64,000 nt of DNA from the NCBI RefSeq assembly GCF_001266615.1, contig NZ_LGHZ01000014.1:1-64000 (forward strand). Direction: 5' to 3'. A program made the translations under genes and the position numbers. Source of the stretch: Kluyvera genomosp. 1 (GTDB lineage: Bacteria; Pseudomonadota; Gammaproteobacteria; Enterobacterales; Enterobacteriaceae). Shown here one piece after another: positions 63,918-64,000 of this stretch; the stretch's first letter is position 1; each line of letters opens with the position of its first letter. The notes beneath the pieces are model-generated. The model saw only the letters and a list, made by a program, of their open reading frames with translations, was not told the DNA's origin and did no database searches.

Positions 63918-64000
63918 TAGACTTCTCCCGTGATAGTGCCGCCGATGCGGTGCGATTTGCCGCGAAACAGGGCCACTGTTTTTTGCTGCTGATTCACAAT
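63917..64000 (-). CDS. paaI: PaaI, hydroxyphenylacetyl-CoA thioesterase (3' end only)
   Basis: The last 27 codons are inside the window: NQQQKTVALFRGKSHRIGGT, then ITGEV and TAA at 63919-63917. This is the C-terminus of PaaI, a hotdog-fold thioesterase that removes dead-end acyl-CoA esters. The rest lies beyond the right edge. Overlaps the paaJ start. Confidence 0.9.
   Translation of the reverse strand: MVNQQQKTVALFRGKSHRIGGTITGEV

Overview
The window is an enterobacterial chromosome segment (family Enterobacteriaceae). Many proteins closely match what I remember of E. coli K-12 proteins: BluF, BluR, YcgZ, YqaE, MaeA, AdhP, FdnGHI, YddG, NarUZYWV, NhoA, PptA and PaaIJKXY. The gene set is not E. 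coli, however. There is an smvA/smvR pair, a magnesium-riboswitch-controlled MgtE-type transporter, a Rieske oxygenase cluster and a TonB receptor operon, and no sra/bdm was seen downstream of maeA. A Klebsiella/Enterobacter/Citrobacter-type relative is plausible, but I cannot fix the genus. All calls were made by reading the sequence and from remembered family features; no database search was run.

Layout. 1-7300 is an accessory, AT-richer zone: an IS3-type transposase remnant, cho with a near-consensus LexA box, then the blue-light module (LuxR-type regulator, ariR, ymgA and ycgZ on the minus strand; bluF and bluR on the plus strand) with TGTAC-type operators in each promoter, then yqaE, a small cysteine-rich CPCC-type gene and an SDR oxidoreductase. 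7400-10700 is a probably Fur-controlled operon of yncE and a CirA-like TonB receptor. 10.7-16.6 kb holds a monooxygenase/ACT/ArsR operon followed by an S66 peptidase, a NudK-like Nudix hydrolase, and LysR with nitronate monooxygenase and a LysE exporter. 16.7-20.8 kb is a four-gene Rieske non-heme iron oxygenase operon in the order of salicylate 5-hydroxylase clusters, with a divergent NahR-like LysR regulator. 20.8-25.8 kb holds an XRE regulator with a methyltransferase, a nitrilase with LysR, and a YahK-type alcohol dehydrogenase.

26-33 kb: maeA, then an ABC-F ATPase gene whose leader has a 27-codon ORF and mutually exclusive pairings that look like a translational attenuator, an exported inorganic pyrophosphatase, adhP and an AraJ-like MFS protein. 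33-50 kb is a formate/nitrate respiration block: fdnGHI (with an in-frame selenocysteine UGA), yddG, smvA/smvR, then narU-narZYWV. FdnGHI reduces quinone with formate, and NarZYV re-oxidises quinol with nitrate brought in by NarU. 50-59 kb: M-box riboswitch and mgtE-type transporter, MBL-fold hydrolase, shikimate-kinase-like protein, nhoA, a three-gene ABC importer, flavin reductase, pptA, a P-loop kinase and a LysR regulator. 59.7 kb to the end is the 3' part of the phenylacetate catabolic cluster (paaI partial, paaJ, paaK, paaX, paaY).

The most notable candidates for something not yet described are the putative attenuator upstream of the ABC-F gene, the extra LuxR-type gene in the blue-light operon, and the small monooxygenase/ACT/ArsR operon. 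I saw no tRNA, rRNA or CRISPR array.
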